Source: LMUY01 sp965199005 (lineage in GTDB: Bacteria > Pseudomonadota > Alphaproteobacteria > Acetobacterales > Acetobacteraceae). Taken from it: a stretch of 64,000 bases of DNA. The stretch is taken from assembly GCA_965199005.1 (NCBI GenBank), contig CBDAQK010000006.1:2356001-2420000 (forward strand), written 5' to 3'. This document shows positions 33,422-41,824 of this stretch, piece after piece (the stretch's first letter is position 1; each line of letters begins with the position of its first letter). Made by a program: the position numbers and the translations under genes. The notes under the pieces were generated by a model. It made no database searches. It was not told where the DNA came from and saw nothing but the letters and a program-made list of their open reading frames with translations.

Positions 33422-35107
33422 ATGTCGAACGACCACATATTGAAGACGACGCGCCGCGCCATGCTGGCCGCCTCCACCGCGGCCCTGGCGCTTCGGAATG
33501 TCGCAGCCCATGCCCAAGCAGCCGGCGATAAAATCCGCCCCATCGCCATCCTGTCCAAGCCCCAAGCCGCCGATCCGTCACTGTTTCAGGCCGCCCAGCT
33601 CGCCGCCCAGCAATGGCGCAAACTGGGCCTGCAGGTCACCGTCCAAGTCATCAGCAGTTCCGAGCAGAATGCCGTGGTGTGGAACCAGCGGCAGAAATGG
33701 GACATGACGACATGGGAAATGGTCGGCCGCCCCGAACGGAGTGACCCGGACGAACTGGTCTTCAGCCTGTTCAACTCCAGCCTCGCCGCCACCGGGTATG
33801 ATTTCGTCGGCTACCAGAACCCGGCCTACGACGCGCTCGCGCAGGAGCAACGGCAGGAGTTGGACCCGGCCAAGCGCCAAGTGCTGGTGAAGAAGGCGCA
33901 AGACGTGATCGGGCACGACGTGCCGTATATCTACCTCGTGTATCCCCGCCGTTCCGCCGCGTTCAACAACCAGGTGTGGAAAGCCTCCAGCATGGTGACG
34001 GAGGCTGGAATCGGCATCCGCAACTTCTGGACCTTCATCGCGGCTGAGCCACTTGGCACGCAGAAGGACATGATCCTCAACTGCAACAACGAGATAGACT
34101 TCATCAACCCGGTGCGGATGGATGCGATCGGCAGTTGGGTCACCGACCTGCTCTGGGACAAGCTTGCGCGCGTTGGCCCCGACGGCAATCCCGGGCCCTG
34201 GGGTGCGGAATCGTTCAAATGGCTGAGCGACACGACCATGGAGGTCGTGGTGCGCGACGGGATGAAGTTTCACGACGGCACGCCGGTGACGATGGAGGAC
34301 GTGCTGTGGTCCTTCGAGATGCCGGCGCACAAGGATAAGACGCCGCAATTCAACCCCTTCGTCAGCAACATCGACTCGGTGAAGCAGACGGGGCCGAAGA
34401 CGATCGTGTTCACGCTGAAGGCGCCCCAGGCCTCCTTCCCGACCACGACGCTGTCGAAGATCAACCTGGTGCCGAAGCATCTGTGGCAGCCCTTGCTCGA
34501 GGGCATGGCGGGCAAGCCGGACATGCTGGAGAATTACGACGAGCCGAAGCATATCGGCTCCGGCCCGTTCCGCTTCGTGCACTGGCGCAATAACGAGGAG
34601 GTGGCGCTGGAGCGCAATCCGGATCACTGGAGCGCCCCGAAGATGGAGCGTTGGATCCTCCGCATCGTGCCAAACCAAGAGGCGACGCTTGGCATGATGA
34701 AGACGGGCGAGTTGAACTTCCTGGCCCTCTTCACCGGCGACCCACGCGTACTGGCGGAGGTGCCGAAGCAATCGCCGCAAATCACCGTCGTGACGACGAC
34801 CGATCTGGGCTTCCAGTTCCTGGCCATGAATCTGCGCCGTCCGCCGTTCGACGACCCGGCGTTCCGCCGCGCCCTGTCCGCGTCCGTCAGCCGCAAGCTG
34901 ATGGCTGCCGCGGCATATAACGGGTTTGGCGTGCCCGCCGGGTCCTGCGTGTCGACGGCGCTGCCGTTCTGGCACTCCGCGGACTCGCTCGATGATGGCG
35001 GGGACGTGAAGAAGGCGGCCGACATGCTGAAGGACGCTGGCTACGTGCTGGATGGCAACACGCTGCATTATCCACCGGGCAAGCGGGAAACGCTGGCCAG
35101 CAACTAG
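33422..35107 (+). CDS. Peptide-type ABC substrate-binding protein with circularly permuted order
   Basis: This 561-aa protein has a Tat-like signal (TTRRAMLAAS, residues 9-18). Family-5 binding proteins (DppA/OppA) normally start with the 'VTDLLYDGL...' half and end with the lobe carrying 'NP..D.L...R....D...R..L...AQ'. Here that C-terminal lobe comes first (about 36-205, with 'GYQNPAYDALAQEQRQ' and 'KRQVLVKKAQDV'). The N-terminal half follows (about 212-561, with 'VTDLLWDKL' and 'KFHDGTPVTMEDVLWSFE'), and the protein ends at 'LHYPPGKRETL', which would normally lead into the first segment. It heads a five-gene importer operon. The second importer's SBP at 42774 is in normal order. Confidence 0.88.
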   Translation: MSNDHILKTTRRAMLAASTAALALRNVAAHAQAAGDKIRPIAILSKPQAADPSLFQAAQLAAQQWRKLGLQVTVQVISSSEQNAVVWNQRQKWDMTTWEMVGRPERSDPDELVFSLFNSSLAATGYDFVGYQNPAYDALAQEQRQELDPAKRQVLVKKAQDVIGHDVPYIYLVYPRRSAAFNNQVWKASSMVTEAGIGIRNFWTFIAAEPLGTQKDMILNCNNEIDFINPVRMDAIGSWVTDLLWDKLARVGPDGNPGPWGAESFKWLSDTTMEVVVRDGMKFHDGTPVTMEDVLWSFEMPAHKDKTPQFNPFVSNIDSVKQTGPKTIVFTLKAPQASFPTTTLSKINLVPKHLWQPLLEGMAGKPDMLENYDEPKHIGSGPFRFVHWRNNEEVALERNPDHWSAPKMERWILRIVPNQEATLGMMKTGELNFLALFTGDPRVLAEVPKQSPQITVVTTTDLGFQFLAMNLRRPPFDDPAFRRALSASVSRKLMAAAAYNGFGVPAGSCVSTALPFWHSADSLDDGGDVKKAADMLKDAGYVLDGNTLHYPPGKRETLASN

Positions 35108-35122
35108 GACGGATCCGCCTGC

Positions 35123-36097
35123 ATGGTGTTCTACGCCAAGCGAATCGCCCACATGGCGTTCGTGATGTGGGCGATTGCGACCATCCTGTTCCTGATGTTC
35201 CGCCTGCTGCCGGCCGACCCGACCATCGCCTACCTCGACCCCAGTTTCACTGGTGAACAGCGGGACATGATCCTGCACGATTTTGGGTTGGATCAGCCGC
35301 TCTGGTGGCAGTATTTGCTCTATATCGGCAATTTGCTGCGCGGCCGGTTCGGCTTGTCCTTCCATCAGCGTTTGCCGGTGACGGATTTGATCCTCGCCGT
35401 GCTGCCAAACACGCTGCTGCTGACGCTGCTGGCGCTGGTGGTGGCCTATGGGTTCGGCGCGATCTTGGGCGCGTTGATGGCGTGGCGGCGCGGCGGCAAA
35501 TTGGAGACCATCGCCATTCCCCTGGTACTGGCCACCCGGGCCGCGCCCGAGTTTTGGATCGGCATGGTCCTGCTCGCCGTGTTTGCGTTCGGCGTGACCT
35601 GGTTTCCGGCGGGCGGTGCCACATCCGCCGGGGCGGTCTTCCCATCCCTCTGGGCGCGCTACACCTCGCTGGACTTCCTGCGCCACCTTGTCCTGCCGGC
35701 GCTGACGCTGGCCATCTACCTGCAGGGCCTGCCCGTGCTGCTGATGCGCTCGAACATGCTGGAGGTCATGAACCAGGAGTTCGTGACCATGGCGCGCATG
35801 AAGGGCCTGCCGGAACGCACGGTGATGCTGCGTCACGCGGCGCGCAACGCGCTGCTGCCGCTGGTCACCGCGTTCGCGCTGGGGTTTGGCGCGACGCTGG
35901 GCGGCGACGTGGTGGTGGAGTCGGTGTTCAGTTGGCCCGGCCTGGGGCGCATGCTGGTCGATGCGGTCAGCGGCGCCGATTATCCCCTGGCGCAAGGGTC
36001 GTTCCTGCTGATCGCAGCGGCGCTGGTGACGATGAACCTCGTGGCCGATATCGCGTATGGCCTGCTCGACCCGAGGGTGGCGCATGGACGGCAGTAA
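35123..36097 (+). CDS. ABC transporter permease, DppB/OppB type (importer 1)
   Basis: This 324-aa integral membrane protein has six helices. The cytoplasmic EAA loop is 'ARMKGLPERTVMLRHAARNA', and the typical DppB N-terminal segment ('MFRLLPADP') and 'GLDQPLWWQYL' are present. It forms the transport channel with the DppC-type partner, whose start it overlaps by 14 bp. It lies 15 bp after the permuted binding-protein gene. Confidence 0.93.
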   Translation: MVFYAKRIAHMAFVMWAIATILFLMFRLLPADPTIAYLDPSFTGEQRDMILHDFGLDQPLWWQYLLYIGNLLRGRFGLSFHQRLPVTDLILAVLPNTLLLTLLALVVAYGFGAILGALMAWRRGGKLETIAIPLVLATRAAPEFWIGMVLLAVFAFGVTWFPAGGATSAGAVFPSLWARYTSLDFLRHLVLPALTLAIYLQGLPVLLMRSNMLEVMNQEFVTMARMKGLPERTVMLRHAARNALLPLVTAFALGFGATLGGDVVVESVFSWPGLGRMLVDAVSGADYPLAQGSFLLIAAALVTMNLVADIAYGLLDPRVAHGRQ

Positions 36098-36980
36098 CGC
36101 GGTCGTCCTGCCGGTGCGCCGCCGCCGGGTGCGGGCGGCGCTGGGCCAGTATTTCGCCGATCCCTACGCTATTGCCGGCGCAGTGATCTATCTCGTGTTT
36201 ATGGCGGGCGCCCTTGGCGCGGGGTGGCTTGCGCGGTACGACCCCACGGAAATCCTGTTCACCGATGACGGCCAATTGGCCGCCTCGCTGCCGCCGAGTG
36301 CGGAACATTGGTTGGGAACCACCAATTTGGGGCGCGACATCTTCGCGCAACTGGTGATGGGCATCCGTCCGTCGCTGTTCGTCGGCCTCACCGCCGCGGC
36401 CGGCGTGGCCTCGCTCGGCACCGTCGTTGGCGTGGTGGCTGGCTATTTCGGCGGCGCCGTCGACATGGTGCTGATGCGGCTGACCGACGTGGTGCTCGGC
36501 ATGCCGTTCCTGCCCTTTGTCATCGTGCTGGCGGCGCTGCTGGGGCCGAGCCTGCAGAACATCGTGTTTTCCGTCGTCATCCTGCTGTGGCCGAACGCCG
36601 CCCGGATCATCCGCGCCCAATTGCTGACGCTGATGCAGCGGCAGTTCATCGAGGCCGCACGGGTGACCGGGGCCAGCCATGTCCGGATCATCTTGGTGCA
36701 CATCCTACCCAACGTGCTGCCGCTCTCCCTGCTCTACGCATCGATTTCGGTCGGCTGGGCGATCCTGACGCAGGCCAGCGTGTCATTCCTGGGGTTCGGC
36801 GACCAGGATACGATCTCCTGGGGGTACATGCTGCAGGACGCCTATGCCTCGCAGGCGCTCAGCCAGGGGCAATATAACTGGTTCGTGCCACCCGGCCTGT
36901 GCATCGTCTTCGTGGTGGCCGCCGGGTTTTTTCTCAGCCGGGGCTATGAGAACCTGATCTTTCCGAAGCTGAGGGATTAG
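36084..36980 (+). CDS. ABC transporter permease, DppC/OppC type (importer 1)
   Basis: This 298-aa permease has a DppC-like N-terminal cytoplasmic arm and 'HWLGTTNLGRDIFAQLVMG'. The EAA loop is 'AARVTGASHVRIILVHILPN', and the end is 'SFLGFGDQDTISWGYML'. It pairs with the upstream DppB-type permease. The ATG at 36084 is chosen as the natural family start inside the end of the upstream gene. Confidence 0.93.
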   Translation: MDGSNAVVLPVRRRRVRAALGQYFADPYAIAGAVIYLVFMAGALGAGWLARYDPTEILFTDDGQLAASLPPSAEHWLGTTNLGRDIFAQLVMGIRPSLFVGLTAAAGVASLGTVVGVVAGYFGGAVDMVLMRLTDVVLGMPFLPFVIVLAALLGPSLQNIVFSVVILLWPNAARIIRAQLLTLMQRQFIEAARVTGASHVRIILVHILPNVLPLSLLYASISVGWAILTQASVSFLGFGDQDTISWGYMLQDAYASQALSQGQYNWFVPPGLCIVFVVAAGFFLSRGYENLIFPKLRD

Positions 36981-36981
36981 G

Positions 36982-37989
36982 GTGACACCCCTCCTGTCGG
37001 TGTCCGACCTGGCCGTGACCTATCGCACCCAGGCCGGCCTGGTCGCCGCGGTGGATGGCGTCAACCTGGAGGTGCCGGGCGGCGCGATGCTGGGGCTGGT
37101 CGGAGAGTCGGGATGCGGCAAGACCACGCTGGCGCGGGCCCTGATGGGGGTCCTGCCCGGCAACGCCCGCGTGGCGCGTGGACTCGTGATGCTGGACGGG
37201 ATCGACCTGCAGTCGCTGCCGCCGGCAAAGCGGCGTGCGCTGCTGTGGCGCGACATCAGCTTCGTGCCGCAATCCTCCATGAACTCGCTTGACCCGGTAT
37301 ACCGGCTACGCACGCAGATGCGGGAGGTGCTGTGTGGCCGCGGCGATTTGTCGCGTGCCGCCGCCGACCGGCGGGCCGACGAGTTGTTCCAGGCGGTCGG
37401 GTTGAACCCGGCGCGGCTGGCGGATTTCCCCCATCAATTCAGCGGCGGCATGCGGCAACGCGCTGCCATCGCCTTGGCCTTGGCGCTACGGCCGAAGCTG
37501 GTGATCGCCGACGAACCGGTGACGGCGCTGGACGTGATCGTGCAGCGCCAGGTGCTGGATATGCTGCGGCATCTCGGGACGGAGATGGGCGTTACGGTCA
37601 TCTTCGTAACGCACGACATCGCGGTCGTCGCCTATTTGTGCACGGTGACGGCCGTCATGTATGCCGGGCGCATCGTCGAATACGGGCCGACCTCGGATGT
37701 GCTGGCCCGGCCAGCGCATCCCTACACGATGGGGCTGATGAACGCCTTCCCCGATCTGGAGGGCCCGACGCAGGATTTGGCGCCGATCGAGGGCAGCCCG
37801 CCGGATTTGCACACGCCGCCAAAGGGGTGCCGGTTCGCTGCGCGCTGCCCGTTCGTGCTGCCGGTTTGCACCCGGGACTACCCGGATCCGGAGGCGGTGG
37901 CAGTCGGTCATACGGCGGCCTGCCATCGCGTGGGTGAGGCGGCATCCCTGCGGGTGACGGCGTCGGAGGCGGCAACGTGGCAGCCCTGA
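36982..37989 (+). CDS. ABC transporter ATPase, DppD/OppD type (importer 1)
   Basis: This 335-aa nucleotide-binding subunit has Walker A 'GESGCGKTT', signature 'FSGGMRQRAAIA', Walker B 'LVIADEP' and the H-loop 'FVTHDIAV'. The C-terminal oligopeptide-transport extension has the Cys cluster 'GCRFAARCPF...VC...C' typical of an Fe-S-bearing DppD/F tail. It starts with GTG one base after the permease stop and overlaps the next ATPase gene by 13 bp. Confidence 0.94.
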   Translation: MTPLLSVSDLAVTYRTQAGLVAAVDGVNLEVPGGAMLGLVGESGCGKTTLARALMGVLPGNARVARGLVMLDGIDLQSLPPAKRRALLWRDISFVPQSSMNSLDPVYRLRTQMREVLCGRGDLSRAAADRRADELFQAVGLNPARLADFPHQFSGGMRQRAAIALALALRPKLVIADEPVTALDVIVQRQVLDMLRHLGTEMGVTVIFVTHDIAVVAYLCTVTAVMYAGRIVEYGPTSDVLARPAHPYTMGLMNAFPDLEGPTQDLAPIEGSPPDLHTPPKGCRFAARCPFVLPVCTRDYPDPEAVAVGHTAACHRVGEAASLRVTASEAATWQP

Positions 37990-38975
37990 TCAACGCCATC
38001 GGCCTCACCAAGCACTATCCCGTCTCCCGCAACTTCCAGCAGCTGCTGCGGCGGGAGCGCAGAGTCGTCCGCGCGGTGGACGGCATCGATGTGGTGATCG
38101 CACGCGGGGAAAGCGTGGGGCTGGTGGGGGAATCCGGCAGCGGCAAGACAACGGTCGGCCGCCTGCTGCTGAAGCTGACGGAGCCCACCGCGGGGACGCT
38201 GGATTTCGATGGCGTCGCGGTGCGCAGTCTGGCGGGCCAGAGCCTGCGGCACTTCCGCCAGCAAGCGCAGTTGGTGTTCCAGAACCCGTTCGACTCGGTC
38301 AATCCCAGCTTCACCATCCGCCGCGCCGTGGCGGAGCCGTTGGTGAACACCGGCGTGGCCCGCGGGGAACGCGAGGGACGGATCGCGGAGGCGATGCGGC
38401 TGGTGCATCTGGGCGATTTCGCGCGCTATGCGGATAAGCGGCCCTCGGAGCTGTCCGGCGGTCAGTTGCAACGCGTGGTGCTGGCGCGGGCGCTGGTGGG
38501 CCGGCCGTCCTTTCTGGTGGCGGACGAGCCCGTCTCGATGCTGGATGTGAGCGTGCGCGCGGGCATCCTGAACCTGATGCGCGAGCTGCGGGATCGCCTG
38601 GGGCTGACCGCGCTCTACATCTCCCACGACCTGACCCTGGTGCGCTACGTGTGCGAGCGGACGCTGGTGATGTACCTTGGCCGGGTGGTGGAGGATGGCC
38701 CGACCGAGGCGGTGATCCGCCAGCCGGCGCATCCCTATACCCAAGCGCTGATCAAGGCCGTCCCGCGCCCCCGCACGGATCAGCCGCGCGATGATCTGCC
38801 CATCTCCGGCGGGCTCGCGAACGCCGTATCGCCGCCTTCGGGCTGCCGGCTGCGGGACCGTTGCCCCTATGCGTTCGCCCGGTGTGCGGAGGAGGTGCCA
38901 CCGCTTGTGGAGGTCGCGCCCAACCACCGCGCCGCCTGCCACTTGCTGACCCCGGCCGCGGCGCAGAGAAATTAG
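37977..38975 (+). CDS. ABC transporter ATPase, DppF/OppF type (importer 1)
   Basis: This 332-aa second ATPase has Walker A 'GESGSGKTT', signature 'LSGGQLQRVVLA', Walker B 'FLVADEPVSMLD' and the Cys-containing C-terminal extension ('GCRLRDRCPYAF'). Its GTG start lies within the preceding ATPase gene. With it this completes importer 1 (SBP, B, C, D, F), followed by a 79-bp gap before importer 2. Confidence 0.94.
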   Translation: MAALINAIGLTKHYPVSRNFQQLLRRERRVVRAVDGIDVVIARGESVGLVGESGSGKTTVGRLLLKLTEPTAGTLDFDGVAVRSLAGQSLRHFRQQAQLVFQNPFDSVNPSFTIRRAVAEPLVNTGVARGEREGRIAEAMRLVHLGDFARYADKRPSELSGGQLQRVVLARALVGRPSFLVADEPVSMLDVSVRAGILNLMRELRDRLGLTALYISHDLTLVRYVCERTLVMYLGRVVEDGPTEAVIRQPAHPYTQALIKAVPRPRTDQPRDDLPISGGLANAVSPPSGCRLRDRCPYAFARCAEEVPPLVEVAPNHRAACHLLTPAAAQRN

Positions 38976-39054
38976 GCTCGTCCTTTTTGGCTTATCACCG
39001 CCCGCGGGGCGACGCATAGTTGCCCCGCGTCCTGCGCAACCCTATAGAGGCGGG

Positions 39055-39972
39055 GTGATACGGTTCTTCGTCCGGTCGGTCGTCCTTGCGGCATTGGTGT
39101 GCCTGACGGTGCTCGTGCTCAGCTTCGCCCTGTCACGCTCCTCCGGCAACCTGGCCATCAGCATCGCCGGGGCGGACGCCTCGGCCGAGGATATCGCGAA
39201 GATCAACCATGAATTGGGGCTGGACCGGCCGCTGCCGGTGCAGTTCGCCGATTGGGCCAACCGGGCGGTGCACGGGGATTTGGGCGAGTCCTTTTTGTAC
39301 CATGAGAAAGTCTCCTCGCTGATCGCGAGCCACCTTCCGGTCACGCTCGAACTGGGGCTGATCGCCATCGCCATCGCAACCATCGTCGCCGTCCCGCTTG
39401 GCGTCGTGTCCGCGCTGTACGAGGGCTCGGCGATCGATGTCGGTGTCGGGGTCATCGCGCTGGCCGGCCAGGCGATCCCCAGCTTCTGGTTGGGGCTCAT
39501 GCTCATCCTGTGGTTCGGGGTCTATCTGCAATGGCTGCCGATTGCGGGCGTGGACGATTGGCACGGCTACGTGCTGCCCTCCATCGTGCTCGCCTTCGTG
39601 GCCATTCCCGTGATGATGCGCATGACCCGCAGCGGCATGGTGGATGCGATGGGCTCGGACTACGTCCGCACCGCACGGGCGAAGGGGTTGTCGCGCTTCT
39701 CCATCGTGGCGAAGCACGCGCTGCGCAATGCCGCGATGCCGGTGGTCGCGGTGTCGGCGGTGCAGTTGGGCTTCATCCTCGGCGGATCGGTGGTGACGGA
39801 GGTCGTGTTCAACGTCCGCGGCGTCGGCTACCTGGCCTGGGAATCGATCGGCAAGGGAGATTTCCCGGTGATTCAGGCCGTGGTGCTGCTCTTCGCGATC
39901 ATCTTCGTCGGGCTCACCTTGATGTCGGACTTGGTGGGCGCGGTGCTCGACCCACGGCTGCGGGGGCGCTGA
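39055..39972 (+). CDS. ABC transporter permease, DppB/OppB type (importer 2)
   Basis: This 305-aa six-helix permease starts with GTG and has 'NHELGLDRPLPVQF', 'AIPSFWLGLML' and the EAA loop 'ARAKGLSRFSIVAKHALRNA'. It is a distinct sequence from importer 1's DppB, so the two systems are not a recent duplication. It is coupled (TGATG) to the following DppC-type gene. Confidence 0.93.
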   Translation: MIRFFVRSVVLAALVCLTVLVLSFALSRSSGNLAISIAGADASAEDIAKINHELGLDRPLPVQFADWANRAVHGDLGESFLYHEKVSSLIASHLPVTLELGLIAIAIATIVAVPLGVVSALYEGSAIDVGVGVIALAGQAIPSFWLGLMLILWFGVYLQWLPIAGVDDWHGYVLPSIVLAFVAIPVMMRMTRSGMVDAMGSDYVRTARAKGLSRFSIVAKHALRNAAMPVVAVSAVQLGFILGGSVVTEVVFNVRGVGYLAWESIGKGDFPVIQAVVLLFAIIFVGLTLMSDLVGAVLDPRLRGR

Positions 39973-40802
39973 TGCGGGCCAGGCGGATTCCGCTGCTCCT
40001 CGGCATTATCATCGTCGGCATCACCGCGCTCATCGCCCTCGCGGCCCCCCTGCTCGTCCCGCATGACCCGTTCGCACAAGACCTTGCGCAGCGCTACATC
40101 TCCCCCGCGTGGATGCAGGGCGGTTCGCCAGCGCATTGGCTTGGCACGGATGGGCTGGGGCGGGACTACCTCTCGCGGCTGATCCTCGGTGCCCGCATCT
40201 CCATGATGATCGGGATAACGACCATCGTGCTGTCCGGCGTGATTGGCACCACGCTGGGGGTGCTCGGCGGCTATTTCGGCGGCACGGTCGACGCGGTCGT
40301 CATGTTCATCGTGTCCTGCCGCCTAGCGATCCCGCTGATCCTGGTGGCCCTGACGGTGGTGTTCATGGTCGGCAGTTCATTGACCGTCGTGATGCTCACC
40401 ATCGGGTTGCTGCTGTGGGAGCGGTTCGCCGTCGTCTCCCGTGCCGTCACCCGGCAGGTGTGCGGGCTGGACTACGTCGCGGCGGCATGGTCCGCGGGCT
40501 GCTCGCGAAGCTGGATCATCCTGCGCGAGGTGCTGCCCAATATCGTGCACCATCTGGTGGTGATCGCGACCATCGACATGGCCATCGCGATCCTGCTGGA
40601 AGCCGCGTTGTCCTTCCTCGGCCTCGGCGTTCCACCGCCCTTGCCATCCTGGGGCCTGATGATCGCGGAGGGGAAGGACTACATGTTCTTCAAGCCCTGG
40701 GTGATCGAGATACCGGGCATCGCACTGGCGGTCCTGGTGCTCGGGATCAACCTGCTGGGCGACGGCTTGCGCGACGCGCTCGGGGCCAGGACCGAGCGAT
40801 GA
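39972..40802 (+). CDS. ABC transporter permease, DppC/OppC type (importer 2)
   Basis: This 276-aa permease shows 'HWLGTDGLGRDYLSRLILG', the EAA-loop region 'AAAWSAGCSRSWIILREVLPN' (slightly atypical) and 'SFLGLGVPPPLPSWGLM'. Its stop overlaps the ATG of the next ATPase gene (ATGA). The N-terminal arm is shorter than in importer 1's DppC-type subunit. Confidence 0.93.
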   Translation: MRARRIPLLLGIIIVGITALIALAAPLLVPHDPFAQDLAQRYISPAWMQGGSPAHWLGTDGLGRDYLSRLILGARISMMIGITTIVLSGVIGTTLGVLGGYFGGTVDAVVMFIVSCRLAIPLILVALTVVFMVGSSLTVVMLTIGLLLWERFAVVSRAVTRQVCGLDYVAAAWSAGCSRSWIILREVLPNIVHHLVVIATIDMAIAILLEAALSFLGLGVPPPLPSWGLMIAEGKDYMFFKPWVIEIPGIALAVLVLGINLLGDGLRDALGARTER

Positions 40803-41824
40803 GCGGTGCGACGCTGGAGCGATCGGCAAATGCGACGCTGGGGCGATCGCCAGGTGCGACGCTGGAGGTCGAGGGGTTGCGGGTCAGCTTCGGCGCGATG
40901 GAGGCGGTGCGCGGCATCGACCTCTCCGTGGCACGGGCAGAGACGCACTGCCTGGTTGGCGAGTCCGGCTGCGGCAAATCGGCGACGGCCCTGGCCATCA
41001 TGGGGCTGTTGCCGCGGGGCGCCCGGCGCACCGCCCAGCGGATTGGGTTCGCCGGCACCGACATCGGCCATTTGCCGGAACGCAAGCTGGCCGTGCTCCG
41101 CGGCGACCGGATCGGCATGATCTTCCAGGACCCGATGAGTAGCCTGAACCCGGCCTACACCATAGGCTCGCAGATGACCGAGGTGCTGCGCCGCCACCGT
41201 GGTTTGGCCCGCGACAAGGCAGCGGCTCAGGCCGCGGCGATGCTGGACCGCGTCGGCGTGACGGCGCCGGGCATGCGGCTGGGGCAGTTTCCGCACCAGC
41301 TCTCCGGTGGGCTGCGGCAGCGCGTGATGATCGCGATGGCCCTGCTCTGCGAACCCTCCCTGCTGATCGCGGACGAGCCGACCACGGCGCTGGACGTCAC
41401 GGTGCAGGCACAAACCCTGCACCTGCTGGCGGAATTGCAGCGGGAATTGGGGTTGGCAGTGCTGTTGATCACCCATGATTTGGGGATCGTGGCCCGCGTG
41501 GCGCACCGCGTCTCCGTGATGTATGCCGGCGAAATCGTGGAACAGGCAACCACGGAGGCCCTGTTCGCCGCCCCCACCCATCCGTACACGCGCGGCCTGC
41601 TGGATGCGATTCCGGTGCCCGGCAAGGTGCGGCGGGGGGACCGGCTGGGCAGCATCCCTGGCCTGGTGCCCCGCATCGCCACAGGGTTCACAGGCTGCGC
41701 CTTCCGGGACCGTTGCAGCCACGCAGTTGCCATCTGCGCCAGCCCCATCGCGCCGGCCGCGGCCACCCCTGGCCATACCTATCGCTGCCGGATGGCGCCG
41801 GATTGGTGGCGCAAAGCGGCATGA
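40799..41824 (+). CDS. ABC transporter ATPase, DppD/OppD type (importer 2)
   Basis: This 341-aa ATPase has Walker A 'GESGCGKSA' (Ala where Thr/Ser is usual just after GKS), signature 'LSGGLRQRVMIA', Walker B 'LLIADEPTTALD' and a C-terminal Cys cluster ('GCAFRDRCSHAV'). The first about 20 residues (ATLERSAN, ATLGRSPG, ATLEVEG) are encoded by a 24-bp tandem repeat and form an unusual N-terminal extension before the normal domain start. It is coupled to both neighbours by ATGA overlaps. Confidence 0.93.
   Translation: MSGATLERSANATLGRSPGATLEVEGLRVSFGAMEAVRGIDLSVARAETHCLVGESGCGKSATALAIMGLLPRGARRTAQRIGFAGTDIGHLPERKLAVLRGDRIGMIFQDPMSSLNPAYTIGSQMTEVLRRHRGLARDKAAAQAAAMLDRVGVTAPGMRLGQFPHQLSGGLRQRVMIAMALLCEPSLLIADEPTTALDVTVQAQTLHLLAELQRELGLAVLLITHDLGIVARVAHRVSVMYAGEIVEQATTEALFAAPTHPYTRGLLDAIPVPGKVRRGDRLGSIPGLVPRIATGFTGCAFRDRCSHAVAICASPIAPAAATPGHTYRCRMAPDWWRKAA
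40807..40868 (+). repeat. 24-bp tandem repeat inside the DppD-type gene
   Basis: The unit TGCGACGCTGGAGCGATCGG plus four bases starts at 40807 and 40831, and a partial third copy starts at 40855. The frame is kept, so it encodes an eight-residue repeat (ATLERSAN-like) at the N-terminus. It looks like slippage-driven expansion. Confidence 0.8.

Noticed and set aside
33422..35107. Permuted SBP as two fused or misassembled genes
   Set aside because: There is one signal peptide, one continuous frame and no internal stop or start signal. The two parts together make exactly one family-5 domain, so permutation explains it better than fusion of two SBPs.
33578..36085. 835-codon open frame antisense to the permuted SBP and DppB-type genes
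   Set aside because: It overlaps two well-supported genes and translates to His/Arg/Gln-rich low-complexity sequence typical of antisense frames in GC-rich DNA.
40807..40868. CRISPR-like repeat
   Set aside because: The units are contiguous 24-mers without spacers and in frame within a coding sequence.
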